A DNA stretch of 64,000 nt from assembly GCA_947652605.1 (NCBI GenBank), contig OX393576.1:11744575-11808574 (forward strand). Reading direction: 5' to 3'. A program made the translations under genes and the position numbers. Source of the DNA: Elmis aenea. Its lineage: Eukaryota > Arthropoda > Insecta > Coleoptera > Elmidae. Below are positions 35,456-47,316 of the stretch, one piece after another (position 1 is the stretch's first letter; every line of letters starts with the position of its first letter). Under the pieces are notes generated by a model. It was not told the DNA's origin. It was given only the letters and a program-made list of their open reading frames with translations, and searched no databases.

Positions 35456-37309
35456 TAATATAAAGGTAGAAATCGATAACCTACGATGCCTTTAACATTT
35501 TCAGTAGACCATTGCAAAACGTTTGATTATTTACAAAAATAATATGCAAGGCTAAACCCTTGCAATATTATTTTAAATTTTGGAGATTCGTAAAAAATTG
35601 TTTCATAACTTTTTAAACAAACTTAAGGGAGAAATGCATTGCTTAAATTGTCCAACTTTAAAAAAGAAACACGAAGACCATGTGTATGGGAATTTAAGTC
35701 TAAAAAGTTTCAATCGACATTTACTTCAGAAATAATTTCGATTTTTCCTCGGAAAATGCAAATATTATAAAAACCTTGTATATTTTGTATTATTTTGTTG
35801 TTATTCACATTTTCTATTAAACATATAACAGGTTTTCATACCTAAAACCAATTGTTTTTGAGTAATACGTAAACTCGTTCTCCACAAATGTCACATTTTT
35901 GAGTCTCTTACAAGACGAATATATCCGTAACTTCGTTATTAGTAAAGATACAAAACAAATGTCTCCTAGAAAACTTGTTCGCGATTATTAATTGCATATT
36001 CTGAAACTATTTCCAACTATACCGAGCGTTTAGTTTCCGCGTACCATTATGTAACTTTATTAATTTATAAAACACCCTTTTAGGTTTGCAACTCAATCAA
36101 AAATTCGATAATAATACAATTTTAAGACATGAAATTGTTTATATTCCTAAAATTTAGACAATAATACTCAGTTGCCTTATTATATAATAAAAGAATGTAA
36201 CAGTATTTATTGCAAAACTACAAGAACATTGTTAAACTTTATAATTTAGTGCTAATAATAGGCATATATGTTGATAACGTCAGCTTAAACTCTGTCAACC
36301 ATAAATCTTGCTAAAGAATCATTTACGGTAATCTAGCTTTCAAATAGGTTGTAAATTATTGGATAACTTTGTGAAGGTGAGTGGAAATTATCAGACCGTA
36401 ATCTGAAACTAATTTTAATCAATGCAGGATGTAAATTAGATGGAAAGATAACATGATGGGTAGCAGAGATGTTTGTGTAGTGTTAAAAACGCTTTGGAGT
36501 TAAAATCTAGCAATTACAAAAATAAATAACTGACCCTGAATAACAATTATACACCCTTAGATCAGTCAAATTACGATTAAAAAATATTCATGAGAGCTTT
36601 GGTGGTTGTGCTAATAAAACCTGTATTTTATTCTATTCTTGTTAATATCTGTTTAGATTTCGTTAAAATAAAATATTTACACAATCAAAAAAAGTAACTT
36701 CCTACTTTTATAAATAATTTCAGCGTTAAATACTTTGCGTCGAGTTTTATAATTCATCGTGAAGTATTTAACCTTGAAAACATAATTAAAAACACAATTT
36801 ACCCGAAATGTTTACAACTGAAACTCGCTAAACCGTTTACAGCTTTCGTTAACGAATTCACGAAAAGTAAACGGCCTATAAATTTACAATTTTATGATGG
36901 TTTATTGTATCGTTAGCAACCATAAGCCATTCAAGCATTTTTTATTACTAAAACAAACTGATCACATCAATTCAACTACAAACACCTGCCGTTTTTCTTG
37001 AAAAGCGTATATTTCATATTTAAAGTTAAATGTGTTATGTTTCATGACGTATGGAAAAATATGCGGCAAGCTATTTTTATCTTGAGGCTTACATGTTAAA
37101 CTGTTTACACAGACAGCTAGATCAAAACATATGCAGCATATTTAGCGTGGAATTTTGTAAGTTTTATACGTTTGGTGTTACATGAAATAAATGCAATGTT
37201 TGCACATTTCCAAGTTGAATTATGTGACTTAAATATTTGAATTTAACTCTTTGTTGCCTGTATATAATAAGCACATATTTTTTGAGCTTTAAGTTGATGT
37301 ACTTCTTAA
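35456..37309. other. Gene-free stretch
   Basis: Nothing recognised. Confidence 0.4.
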
Positions 37310-37609
37310 CAAACTTAGCAACTATAAGGAAGAGCGACAAAAGATAGAAAACGAAGCACAGAACTAAGGAATCAATACTGAAATATGTTAAAGAAGACAG
37401 CCAAGCTGAGCATATACATACAAAAAATAAAAGAGCTAAGATTGGTAAGCTAAAATAATAGCAACAAGAAGCAAAGGAAGACCGAGAACCCTGGAGAAAC
37501 GCGATTACAAAAAACATACAAAAAATGGGCCAAGCAGTAAGTACTAATTGAAGCAAGAGTAGTTCAAAATACGAAACGATGGAGAAGGTTTGTGTACCAA
37601 ACAAAATAA
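37310..37609 (+). pseudogene. LINE ORF2 C-terminal tail
   Basis: ESILKYVKEDSQAEH, then PWRNAITKNIQKMG and finally IEARVVQNTKRWRRFVYQTK followed by a stop at 37607. The last motif is typical of the extreme C-terminus of LINE ORF2. Three slips or stops interrupt it. The 192-codon minus-strand frame at 37164-37742 overlaps this tail in antisense. Confidence 0.65.
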
Positions 37610-38396
37610 AAACAAAAAAGCTCATGCTAAAAGGTTCTAGGAAAATATTGAATAAATATATATCAATCTTTGAAGAACAGTAATACCTCATAATTGTCCA
37701 CCAATTTATAAATAACCTGTATATCTGAAGGAATTTTATCAATTTTGCATGTATATTCCAACCAATTAATTTAAAAAAAAATCAAATGATTGTTTAAATA
37801 GCGTATAAGCCACTATCACCATCAAGAGTAACTTTTCGTTAATATTTTTTAGCATTTGACATTGTGGTTTCAATATATAAAACGTCTTTTAAGATTAAAA
37901 TTATTTTATTAACCATTTTAAACCAAAAACTACTTGCGTTTTAATAAAATGCAAAGGTTGTTGAACATTCATCGTTCACTTTTAAAATAAATTATTAACA
38001 GTTAAAAGTTTATCCTCTTGAATAAAAATTGCTTTTGTTTGCAAGATGTTATTTCGAGTTCAATAAACTCTAGAAGTGTTTTCGAAAGTTATTTCATTCA
38101 AAAGTTTTGTGACATAAGAAGATTATAAGTTTTCGACGATTTTAACTGTTGTGTTTCAAAACAAGCAGTTTTTTCCTCTCTACAAATAAAAAGCCTTTTC
38201 AATGAAGTTTCTAAAACAAATGTTTAACATTTCAAAATTGAAAATTTCAGTGAACAATCACCGAAGCTTCAATACAAACTAAAATATATCCATATCTTAT
38301 ATTGCTGTTGGTATTGTTTATTAAATCTGTTTCACTAACTACCAATAAAACAAATGTTTTAACTAAACGACTATTTTAGACAGCAAAATAAAATAT
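37610..38396. other. Gene-free stretch
   Basis: Nothing recognised. Confidence 0.4.
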
Positions 38397-38442
38397 TTTC
38401 TTCTTAATCGGTTCCTCGTGTACCTTTCGGTGTCGAGGAGAG
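38397..38442 (-). mobile_element. 46-bp LINE stub (3' end of family RT-A) with target duplication
   Basis: On the minus strand this reads tcgacaccgaaaggtacacg then aggaaccgattaagaagaaa, the same 3' terminus found at 16190-16240 and 20335-20390. taaaatat flanks both sides (38389-38396 and 38443-38450). It is an extreme 5' truncation. Confidence 0.78.
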
Positions 38443-39912
38443 TAAAATATATAAACCAAATTATATTTATTCGTGAAATATGGGCAAACCACTGACCAAA
38501 TTTTCAAAGAGGTAAAATATGATCAAACATCGTTTTATACTTTACATTTTCTTGCAAAGGTCCTTTTGTGTGCATATTTCATAAGCGCCATTGGCCTTCA
38601 CTTTTTGGGTTTGAAAGTTATTCTTGTTAACTAAAAAAACCGTCTTACAACCAGAAAAAAATGGGAATCTGAAATTAGAGAAATTTAAACAGAATTTAAT
38701 TTGAAAATTAATTGAGCTCCTTTGAGCTGGAATATTCATAGGGATATATTTTACTGGTGAGAATAACATTAAGATTTTGTTGTTGTTTAAATTTAAGCCA
38801 TAGGATTATAAATTGTATTGTAATTCAAACTTAAGTGCTTCCTCGGAATTCCGTCTTTATACCTGTTTGAATTAAGACATAAGTTCCTTTGTTTATGAGT
38901 ACTCTCAGTTCGAAGCGTTAGATAGTTGGTATTATTGATTAAATGAAGGCTTTATCGTTTAGTTAACTGGAGTGGTAAAGCAACACCTTTTGAGGTGGAA
39001 AACACAGCTAAACCATTAGAAACTTGGAAACATTAGTTTGGTTAATTTCCATCTTCGTCTAAAAGTTAAATAAAAATAAATAATTAACTAATAAAAAGAT
39101 TCGTTTCGAAAATGGTAATGTGTTTTGACAAAAAGTTAAATGATTTTTAATTAGACTTATTTATATTAATAAATAATTCACTTAATTATTCAATAAAATT
39201 AAATATTAATTTTTATCGTATTTAATTAAAAAATTAGAAATTATTACATATCTAAAAATTTAAAAAAAAAGTGCAAAGGTATGGTCCTTGCACTTTTTTG
39301 AGAAAAAATCAAAAAAGTTTAAAAAATATTGATGTCTTCATTATCTTCTGTTCAACTTTTCGACAAAAAAGTAATTTTTCATCGTGAAATGCTGTAGGTA
39401 CTTTAAGTGAGAAGTAATGTGAAACTTGTCGGCGTAGGCGATGATCACTGTGAAAATATTGACATATAAACTAAGGTTGGTGCCTACTGTTTACACAGGT
39501 CGCGTTAAGCTCATGGCCTTGGTATTTTTAATTTTGTTTTTAATACTTTGTTTACGCCTGTCAAGCTTAAACAATTGTTTATGCTATAATTACGTGTGAA
39601 TTTTATAGGTATACTTTTCAAAACCCAAAATTATAGGTATGCAAATTAATACAGTACGTCTGTTAAAGGTTTACCATAAATTTAAGTTTAAATTCAGAAA
39701 TAATAATTAAATAGAAAAATGTTGTACAATCAGCAATTACCATACCTTTATAAGATTTTTTACATTTTTTGTTCGTGATGATATATCCAAATTTGCGGAA
39801 TACGTTTAAGTAACACCTTGTATTAAAATTAACAATTCACTTATTAGAAAAAGTGAAATATCACTTAACTTGCTATTTCTGGAGAAGCGTTTTTCATTTA
39901 GTCGAATTTATA
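38443..39912. other. Gene-free stretch
   Basis: AT-rich; nothing recognised. Confidence 0.4.
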
Positions 39913-39946
39913 CAGTGTGTCCAAAAGGAATGGAATATGCTATATA

Positions 39947-40702
39947 CAGGGTGTCCCCGTTATCACCGCGAATATTTTAAGTGGTAATAGAGGACCTTTT
40001 TCTAAGAAAAAATTTCAAGTAAAATTTTTTCCTAAAATCAAATGCTAAGCTGATATCAACACTTACTTGAATTTTTACACTTCTGCATTTGTAAGACTCT
40101 GTAGCCGAAAATATCAATTTTATCGTAAAATATCTTAAAGTTTTTTAATAGAGCATGAAATTTTCTACAAAATTGGTTCTATTTATTTTTTATCTACAGG
40201 CAATGGTTTGAGAGTTATAAAGCAGTTTGTACAAAAAAATGTAAAAAATTTACAAAATTTAATTGTTTCTTAGACTTTGCAACCGCTGTATCTTTAAAAC
40301 GAAAGGTTGTACAAAAAAACCGACGGCCCATTCCGGATAGCAAATTTTATGGGCTACAACTTTGGTCAAGTGAAATTTTTTGAAAATCACATCGATTTTC
40401 CGGAAAAGCTGAAAATAAGGAATAGAGTGCAAAAACAAAATTTCCTACAAATATTGTTTTGTATTTAAAAATGCTTTTAAAGAGAGTGCGATTACGTGAT
40501 TGAAAATGATGGTCACACTTATCGAAGTAATTTTGTGGTTACATGTTATAGTCTTATAAATGCAGAAGTTTAAAAAAATCAAGTAAGTGTTGATATCAGC
40601 TTAGCATTTGATTTTAGGAAAAAATTTTACTTGAAATTTTTTCTTAGAAAAGGGTCCTCTATCACCACTTAAAATATTCGCGGTGATAACGGGGACACCC
40701 TG
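39947..40702. mobile_element. Family G foldback element, copy 1
   Basis: Begins cagggtgtccccgttatcac and ends with its inverse gtgataacggggacaccctg; TA on both sides. Arms share gcgaatattttaagtggt-atagagg and caaatgctaagctgatatca. Inserted into family H; the matching right arm of H shows the uninterrupted site. Confidence 0.9.
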
Positions 40703-40834
40703 TATATCTCAGTAAATATCCACTTAAGGGAAAAATGTTTTGAATAAAAGTTGTTTGGTACTTACTTGTCCACCATAAGACAAAATTTAAATGTTTTTTT
40801 GTCGAATCACAAAATCGCAATGAAAAACAATTGA

Positions 40835-40931
40835 TTTTTTTTTAATGGCAAGGTACCCCTACATTATACTCATTTGATAGAGATTTTTTTTAAATGGCAA
40901 GGTACCCCTATATTATACTCATTTGATAGAG
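40835..40931. repeat. Tandem duplication in the left arm of family H
   Basis: aatggcaaggtacccctac and attatactcatttgatagaga occur twice in a row with a ~50-bp period. The right arm has a single copy, so the duplication arose in this arm. Confidence 0.8.
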
Positions 40932-40981
40932 AATTTTCTCTTCCAATGATGGGGTCACCTTAAAAATTAAGTTTATGCTTA

Positions 40982-41122
40982 GAGGCCGGAGAATTCGAAA
41001 ATTTAAAAGATCGTATTACAGAAATTACACCTGAAATGTTTGGGAATGTTATAGACGGGTTTAAAAACCAAATTTATCATTGCCAAGCTGTAAATGGTTT
41101 ACAATTTGAACACTTATTGTAG
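40982..41122 (+). pseudogene. Mariner-like transposase C-terminus in family H
   Basis: Forty-six codons and a stop: EAGEFENLKDRITEITPEMF, then IDGFKNQIYHCQAVNGLQFE and HLL. ITPEM and the final QFEHLL mark the C-terminus of the same transposase type found at 5780 and 53812. The catalytic core is absent. Confidence 0.72.
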
Positions 41123-41447
41123 ATTTCGTCAAAAAATTTTAGTTCTTATGTTTTTGTTAGATATAAATACTAAACAATTAAAATAATTTTTGCGTTTTTC
41201 TCAAAAAGTTGCTTAAGTAAGGGTACTAAAGTTTTGCATCATTGAAAAGAGAAAAAAATTCTCTATCAAATGAGTATAATATAGGGGAACCTGGTCATTT
41301 AAACAAATTCAATTGTTTTTCATTGCGCTTTTATTATTCGGAAAAAAAAAATTGTCATGGTGGAAAACTAAGTACCAAACAACATTTTTTCCTAAAGTGG
41401 ATATTTACTGAGATATATAGCATATTCCTTACCTTTTGGACACACCG

Positions 41448-43008
41448 TATGTTTTCGCTTTTGTTTCGAAAACCATGTTCATTTAAGGAATGTTTCGTTT
41501 ATTAATAATTAAAATAAAAGCGTGCATGGAAATAAAAATGTTTTCAGGACCAAAGTAATTACGAGGCACCTCTATGCCAGCAATTTTGTTAATTAAAACC
41601 CACTTGGCCCATAAATTTCCGATATAAATGAACACGAAGTTGTTAAATGCTCGTGAAATTCAACTTTTGTTCATGAAAAGGTACACCTCTTTTGTTTCAT
41701 CGACTGTGATGACGCAAAGCTTAAAACTAGGATTAAAATTAAACTACCTGCAGATTAATTTATAAATTCATGAAGATATGAATACTTATTTTTACAATTT
41801 CATACTTTGATTACCTCTCGATGGCTTACTTTCCTGTTATTAAAAATTTTATTAATTAGAATTATACGAGACAAAAGGCTAGGCTAAAGTTGTCCACAAA
41901 TTTCTACACACCATGTATATATTTAGATCGATTCTGTTTATCTTCCTATGATGGAATAGAAAGAGGGTCTTACAGCAAGAAATTTCATGTTTAGCTTTCA
42001 TATCAAAACAATAAGCGAAGTTTCATCGTTTGTAACAGAGTATCATCCTGGGAAAACAAGGTTTGGAACATTATACATCAATTAATTTTGTGCGGCAGTT
42101 GCAGTAGTTTGGAAAAGTTTTGGAATATACCTTGCACAACAGCGCTGATCACTGAAAAGTCGATGTATTTAAAATTCCCTGAATTACCTTTAGCTCGTTC
42201 TTTGTACTTTAATTATTTATAATAGCTTTTAACTTATTTTGCAGATATTGAACGGATCAGGTCTCATTGATAAGCATCCAAAACCAATGGACAATCTTAA
42301 GATTATTTTCGCAACCATTAATTAGAAGTTTTAGCTTGAAAAACGACTTATTTTGTATTAACCACATGTAGAGAAGATTTTGCTGAACAAAATTTATATT
42401 TTAATGTCTGATTCATCCATGGTTAGATATAAATAAATATCACGAACATTTTTTCAGGTATGGGAGTTTGCCCCCCTCCATCCCGAGGCGGTGATTAGCA
42501 TTGCAGCTAAGATCGATTTAATAAGCAAAACAAAAAGAATTACAGAGCTAGGACGAATTTTGCATGAACTCAATACCAACATTAGTAGTGTTTAAGATTG
42601 CATATATTGCAACATAAGATTTAAAACCCAGATTATTATTAAATCGCCAGAAAGTCATATTCCTTTTTTCAATATAAATTGCATTTTCGACTCGCCCTTC
42701 AGATTTAAAACGTTGTGGCTCAAAAGCAATTTTAAACTGCGGTTTCCGCTCTTTTCGTTCGAGATGCACCCAATTTCATATAAATTTAGAAGATATAATG
42801 CTATCCCTGATATAAAATCGCGTTGCTTTTTATTACCTACAGAAAATTTACTGGATATTTTTTTTAGGCTAAACACTTTTAGTGTATACATTTTTTGACT
42901 AAGATACTAGATTCTCGAAACAAGTATAAATTTTTCTTAAAAAACAATTTTTTTATGTAAAAAATTAAACGTTTTTTGACCTAATCTCATATTTATTTAT
43001 ATTTAAAC
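41448..43008. other. Gene-free stretch
   Basis: No repeat ends or domains recognised. The overlapping frames near 42548-42898 on both strands are low-complexity shadows. Confidence 0.4.
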
Positions 43009-43455
43009 CAGGGACCCGAACCAAACCGGAACTGGAACCAGTACGAACCGGTGCTTTTTCTAAAACCATGAACCGGAACTAAACCTTTTAGGTAAAAAAT
43101 CACAAAACCGCAAAATCGAACCGAGCCGACTGGTGTGAACCGGTTTAACCCGCTTCAACCGGTTCACACAACGGTTCGGACCAATTTTTTTTTTAACGAC
43201 ATTGCAAATTTTTTATTTCCGTAATTTTGATTACATTTTACCAAAAATGGAAAAATTCAGGTAGTTCAATTTATAAAAATGCATTATCATCATATTTCGC
43301 ATTGAACCGGAACCGAAACTGAACCGTTGCCGCCGAACTGGTTATTGAATCACTATAAAACAAAAATCGTTGGTTTAGAACGTAAACCGATAAGTTAAAA
43401 TTTATCGAACCGGTTACCGGAACTGAACTATTATTCCTTGCGGTTCGGGTCCTTG
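43009..43455. mobile_element. hAT-type MITE with 8-bp target duplication
   Basis: Ends cagggacccgaacc and, inverted, caaggacccgaacc. atttaaac precedes (43001-43008) and atttaaat follows (43456-43463), 7 of 8 matching. The interior is rich in gaaccgg-type repeats in both orientations and has no gene. Confidence 0.85.
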
Positions 43456-43463
43456 ATTTAAAT

Positions 43464-44995
43464 GCAAAACTCAAACAACTTCTCTTGTAAATTATTCAGT
43501 AGTCATCTTCACCAACTCAAATCGATATAACTTATTTTGCCTAAGGGGCCGTACCACAGTTTATGCAATTTAAATTATATATTGTATAAGTTTGATAATG
43601 AAGAACCAATTAAAGCGAATCTTCGGCTCACGATGGTATTATAGAGGATTATCAGTATTTAATGTGTTCCACCCTGAGCTTAAGTTTACCATTTTAAACT
43701 ATATCGAAAGCTTATCGAACAAACCAGTAACTTCATTATCTGGAGCTATTAAAATTTTCATAACTTAAGTTATACAATTACGTTTCAATATTAAGTTACT
43801 AACACTATGTTGGTTTAAATAATATAACATGAAGAAAACTTTGCTATACAAAATAACATAACTTCAGCACTGAAAAAACTTTGTGAGATTTATTTTTTGA
43901 AATTCATTTCAATCTTCACAATCTTAGCTACACAAAGTATTTATATAGTGAGTGTTTAAAGATGCAGTGCAAATGTGCAATAAAGTATAAATGGCCAAAC
44001 GCAAGAATGAGATGATACCTATATGAAGCAGCTGATGTAGTTGAAAAAATAAACTGTAAACTGTGAAAAGGTTGTTTGAAATACAAAATAAAAATGTTTA
44101 TAATTTAATGGATCCATTTTTAAGTGAAAAATGGGGTTATAAATAATGACTTTATAGCAGGAGTGGTTTACAACTTGACTGAAGGTTTTTAGTTGAGAAT
44201 TTTGTTATAATGAATAAAAAGTTTAAGTCATTCTTGATTACAGAAATTTATGTAGGTGTCATCCTCGTCCCCCCACCCCCAGATTAAAGATTATTTTGAT
44301 TGAAAACAAGTAGATGTCAAAGTATGAATATAACCATTTATTAAACTTACTTGTGATTATATACTCACATTTAGTGATTTTATAATAACGACTGAAAGTT
44401 ATTTCTTTGATTTCTCAAAAACATGAAAAAGTGACTTATCAACTTCTGCCATACCGCCACAGATTTATGGTAAAATGTGAAATAGTATTACTTTTAATAA
44501 AACACAAAACAGCTAAACGAAATATTTTGCCAATAAGTTATTACATAAACTATAAATACCTAAATAGCTTAAATTGTTTACATTATTAATACTTAAAAGT
44601 TTCGTTGAAGATAGTAATTATGACACGGAAAATATTGTAGTAGGATTTTTGAATTATCCATGATCTATAGAGTTATAGAATATTTAAAATTATTCTAAAC
44701 AACATAGTCGATATAAGAAGTATCCATTTGACTGGAAAAATTCGAAGTACAGCTCATATGAATCATTTATGAGCTTTTTGTTTCGCCTGCAATTCTCATC
44801 CCCAGGATGTTATATCTATTATCATTTAAGTATTTGATCTAAAGATTATATCGCGTGCTAGTAAAGAATTTGATTTATTAATAAAAAAGGGTTGACTTAA
44901 CTTTTTTTTTTTTTTAAATAGCACGAGTAGATAGGAGTTGCATTCAAACTAAGATAGTAAATGTTTTTATCTTATTGGTTATGTAATGTACCGGT
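43464..44995. other. Gene-free stretch
   Basis: Nothing recognised except a T-rich run near 44905. Confidence 0.4.
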
Positions 44996-46305
44996 TTGAA
45001 TGTTGTGATAATAATCTGGGGGGTAGGGGAAAATACATTAAGAATGTACTATATGAGCATCAATAAACAAAAGATAAAGGCTATGGTTATAACAAAGAAT
45101 CATGGCTGTTTCAATCAATCCAGAACAAGAAAGGTAGAGCAGGTATCAAATTTTAAATATTTTGGGACGATAGTTGCAGAGAGCGGTAAATAGGAAGAAG
45201 ATCTGGATAATAAAATAGCTGCAGTGACAAAATATAACCACGACACTAATAAACAGGGACTGAGAACGGAACGAAAACGAAAACGTTAAACGAAATTAAC
45301 CGACATTTTTTTAAGAACGAAAACGAAATTATTATTTTTCGTTCAAGAACGAAATAAATATTTTCCAAAACCGGTTTTAACCGGTTTTGTCGCTATTTCA
45401 ATTTTATTTGTTAAACACAAACGCGAATTTACCTTCTGTGCTGTGAAGACTCCACGAGGCAGTAAAAAATCTCACTTGAAATAAATGAGCTTCACTTTTC
45501 TCCATATATTTTCGTGAATATGTATTAACAACTTTATTGTTTATACTTGCAATTTCGTGTAACACAATTAACGGTACAGAAATTCTCTATTTCTAATTTG
45601 TTTTTTAGATCATCAATATAGAACATACACTTGATTGGATATATATTATCAATGTGTATGTTTTATTTGCGTTTAGACATAATAATAGTAAAATTTATTC
45701 TTACTTCGAAAAGGACTAATGTAAAAGAAGATTTATTGGAAGATGTGTTGCTAGTAAGATTTAATGGAATGTAAAAATGTATATTGTAGGGTACCTATGT
45801 ACGAACTATAAAGTTAAAGTATGTTTCAAGTTAATATAAGTTTTTTTTTTAATATCTTTTTTATTTATAACATTTAGTAAATTATCCACTAGAATTCATT
45901 CTTTTGTCTTTTTAAATAATTACAGCAGGATCTTATTTAATTCAAATGCATAGATCGAAAAAAACGAAAACGATATATTTCGTTTTCGTTCCGAACAGAA
46001 ACGAACGGAATTTTTTTCGTTTTTAGTCCCTGCTAATAAAAGCTTTCCAAATAAGAAGGACATCTCAAAAGAAACTAAGACGCGAATATTAAAAGCAGTG
46101 TATATACTAATTCTTACTTATAGTTCAGAAACTTGGGCAAAAAAGGGAAAACAAAAGACTAGACGCAGCCGATAAGATATTTGAAGAGAATAGAAAGATG
46201 TAGACTAATTGATTAGATTAGCAACGATGAAATCAGAAAAGGTCAAGACGTGCAAGACTTAAAGAAAAAGATGGAGACAAACCAATTAAAATGGCTGGGA
46301 TTTTT
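44996..46305 (+). pseudogene. LINE ORF2 relic (family RT-A, copy 3) split by a hAT MITE
   Basis: Upstream 44996-45253: MSINKQKIKAMVITKNHG, KVEQVSNFKYFGTIVAESG. Downstream 46041-46305, after the MITE: KDISKETKTRILKAVY (read across a slip), LTYSSETWAKK, KKKMETNQLKWLG. Colinear with copy 1 at 20435-21145 and clearly the same family. Several stops. Confidence 0.8.
45254..46032. mobile_element. hAT-type MITE with perfect 8-bp target duplication
   Basis: Ends cagggactgagaacgg and, inverted, cagggactaaaaacg. ctaataaa flanks both sides exactly (45246-45253 and 46033-46040). Subterminal repeats aacgaaaacg. No coding sequence. Removing it restores continuous LINE sequence. Confidence 0.92.
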
Positions 46306-46747
46306 CCCAATTTCTTTATGGTCCTTAATTTATCTTTACATCATTGGCTAGGAGTTCTTTTTAATACCAAAAATATATCACTTTATCATTTTATTAACAT
46401 AATAAAGGAGATATTGTAAAAAATATTTTGAAAAAATCACGATATCCTTGGGAAAAAATAATTTGTTGAAAAGATGGTCCTATTTGTAATTTCACGTTCA
46501 TTATTTTCAATGCAAAGTTGTTAAATAAAAACACTGCCACGTCAAAAGAATCAACGTTGGATTCAAAGAGAATTGGGTGTCATAGTTCATACAAAAATGA
46601 GTTTTTGACGTAAATTTTATTACTTTTATGTGGCTATTTGTATCGAGACGAAAGCTTTGAAAAAAACGGACAAAAGCAAATAAACGTTTGCGCAGAAAGC
46701 TAACAAAAAGTAAAATATATACAACGTTGTTGGAAAATTCTATCATA
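46306..46747. other. Gene-free stretch
   Basis: Nothing recognised. Confidence 0.4.
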
Positions 46748-47316
46748 GGGTAAAACCCCCAACCATTGGCACTTTAAGGCTATAGAGACAAATAAAACCG
46801 TTTATTTAACAATTTATCATGTAAAAGCCCTAAAATGAATTTTTAGTACATTCCGCAAAGTTAGTTCTTACTTTTACAGTTGCCTTTTTTTCTTTTTAAG
46901 ATCAATTATGTTCCTTTTTCCTCAAATTTATAAAATTGGTCCGATTTTCTAGCCATTGGCACATTAATACCAATGATTGGCACTTGAATTATTCCAGTAA
47001 TTGGCACCCCTTACTGTTCGTTAGAACCATTGGGATGTAGGGTGGTATGGTTGGTTGGGAGGGTAGTTTTAGTTAAAATATAGTTTTTATGATTACCTTA
47101 GATACATAGTATAATAGAATAAAATATAACTTCCAAATAAAGTTTATTGTTAAAAAATCTAGATTATAAAAATATATAAAAATTAAAAAAATTCTTCATA
47201 AAATAATACTTATTAACCGAGGAACAAAAATAAATAATACTGCAGTGTTAAAGGCCCAATAATGAGCCACGTGATGCGCATGTTTGACATATAAAGTTTT
47301 CCTTGAAGTTTTGGCG

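Larger units (their letters stand above)
39913..41447 (+). mobile_element. Mariner-like element (family H) with CAGTGTG ends, split by family G
   Basis: Left end cagtgtgtccaaaaggaatg and inverted right end cggtgtgtccaaaaggtaag; TA on both sides. The arms are 200-300 bp. A family G element (39947-40702) is inserted 34 bp inside the left end. The inner region holds a transposase C-terminus at 40982-41122. Confidence 0.85.

Noticed and set aside
37164..37742. 192-codon minus-strand frame with hydrophobic stretches
   Set aside because: It overlaps, in antisense, the plus-strand LINE C-terminal tail at 37310-37609. Its hydrophobic look comes from reading Lys/Glu-rich coding backwards.
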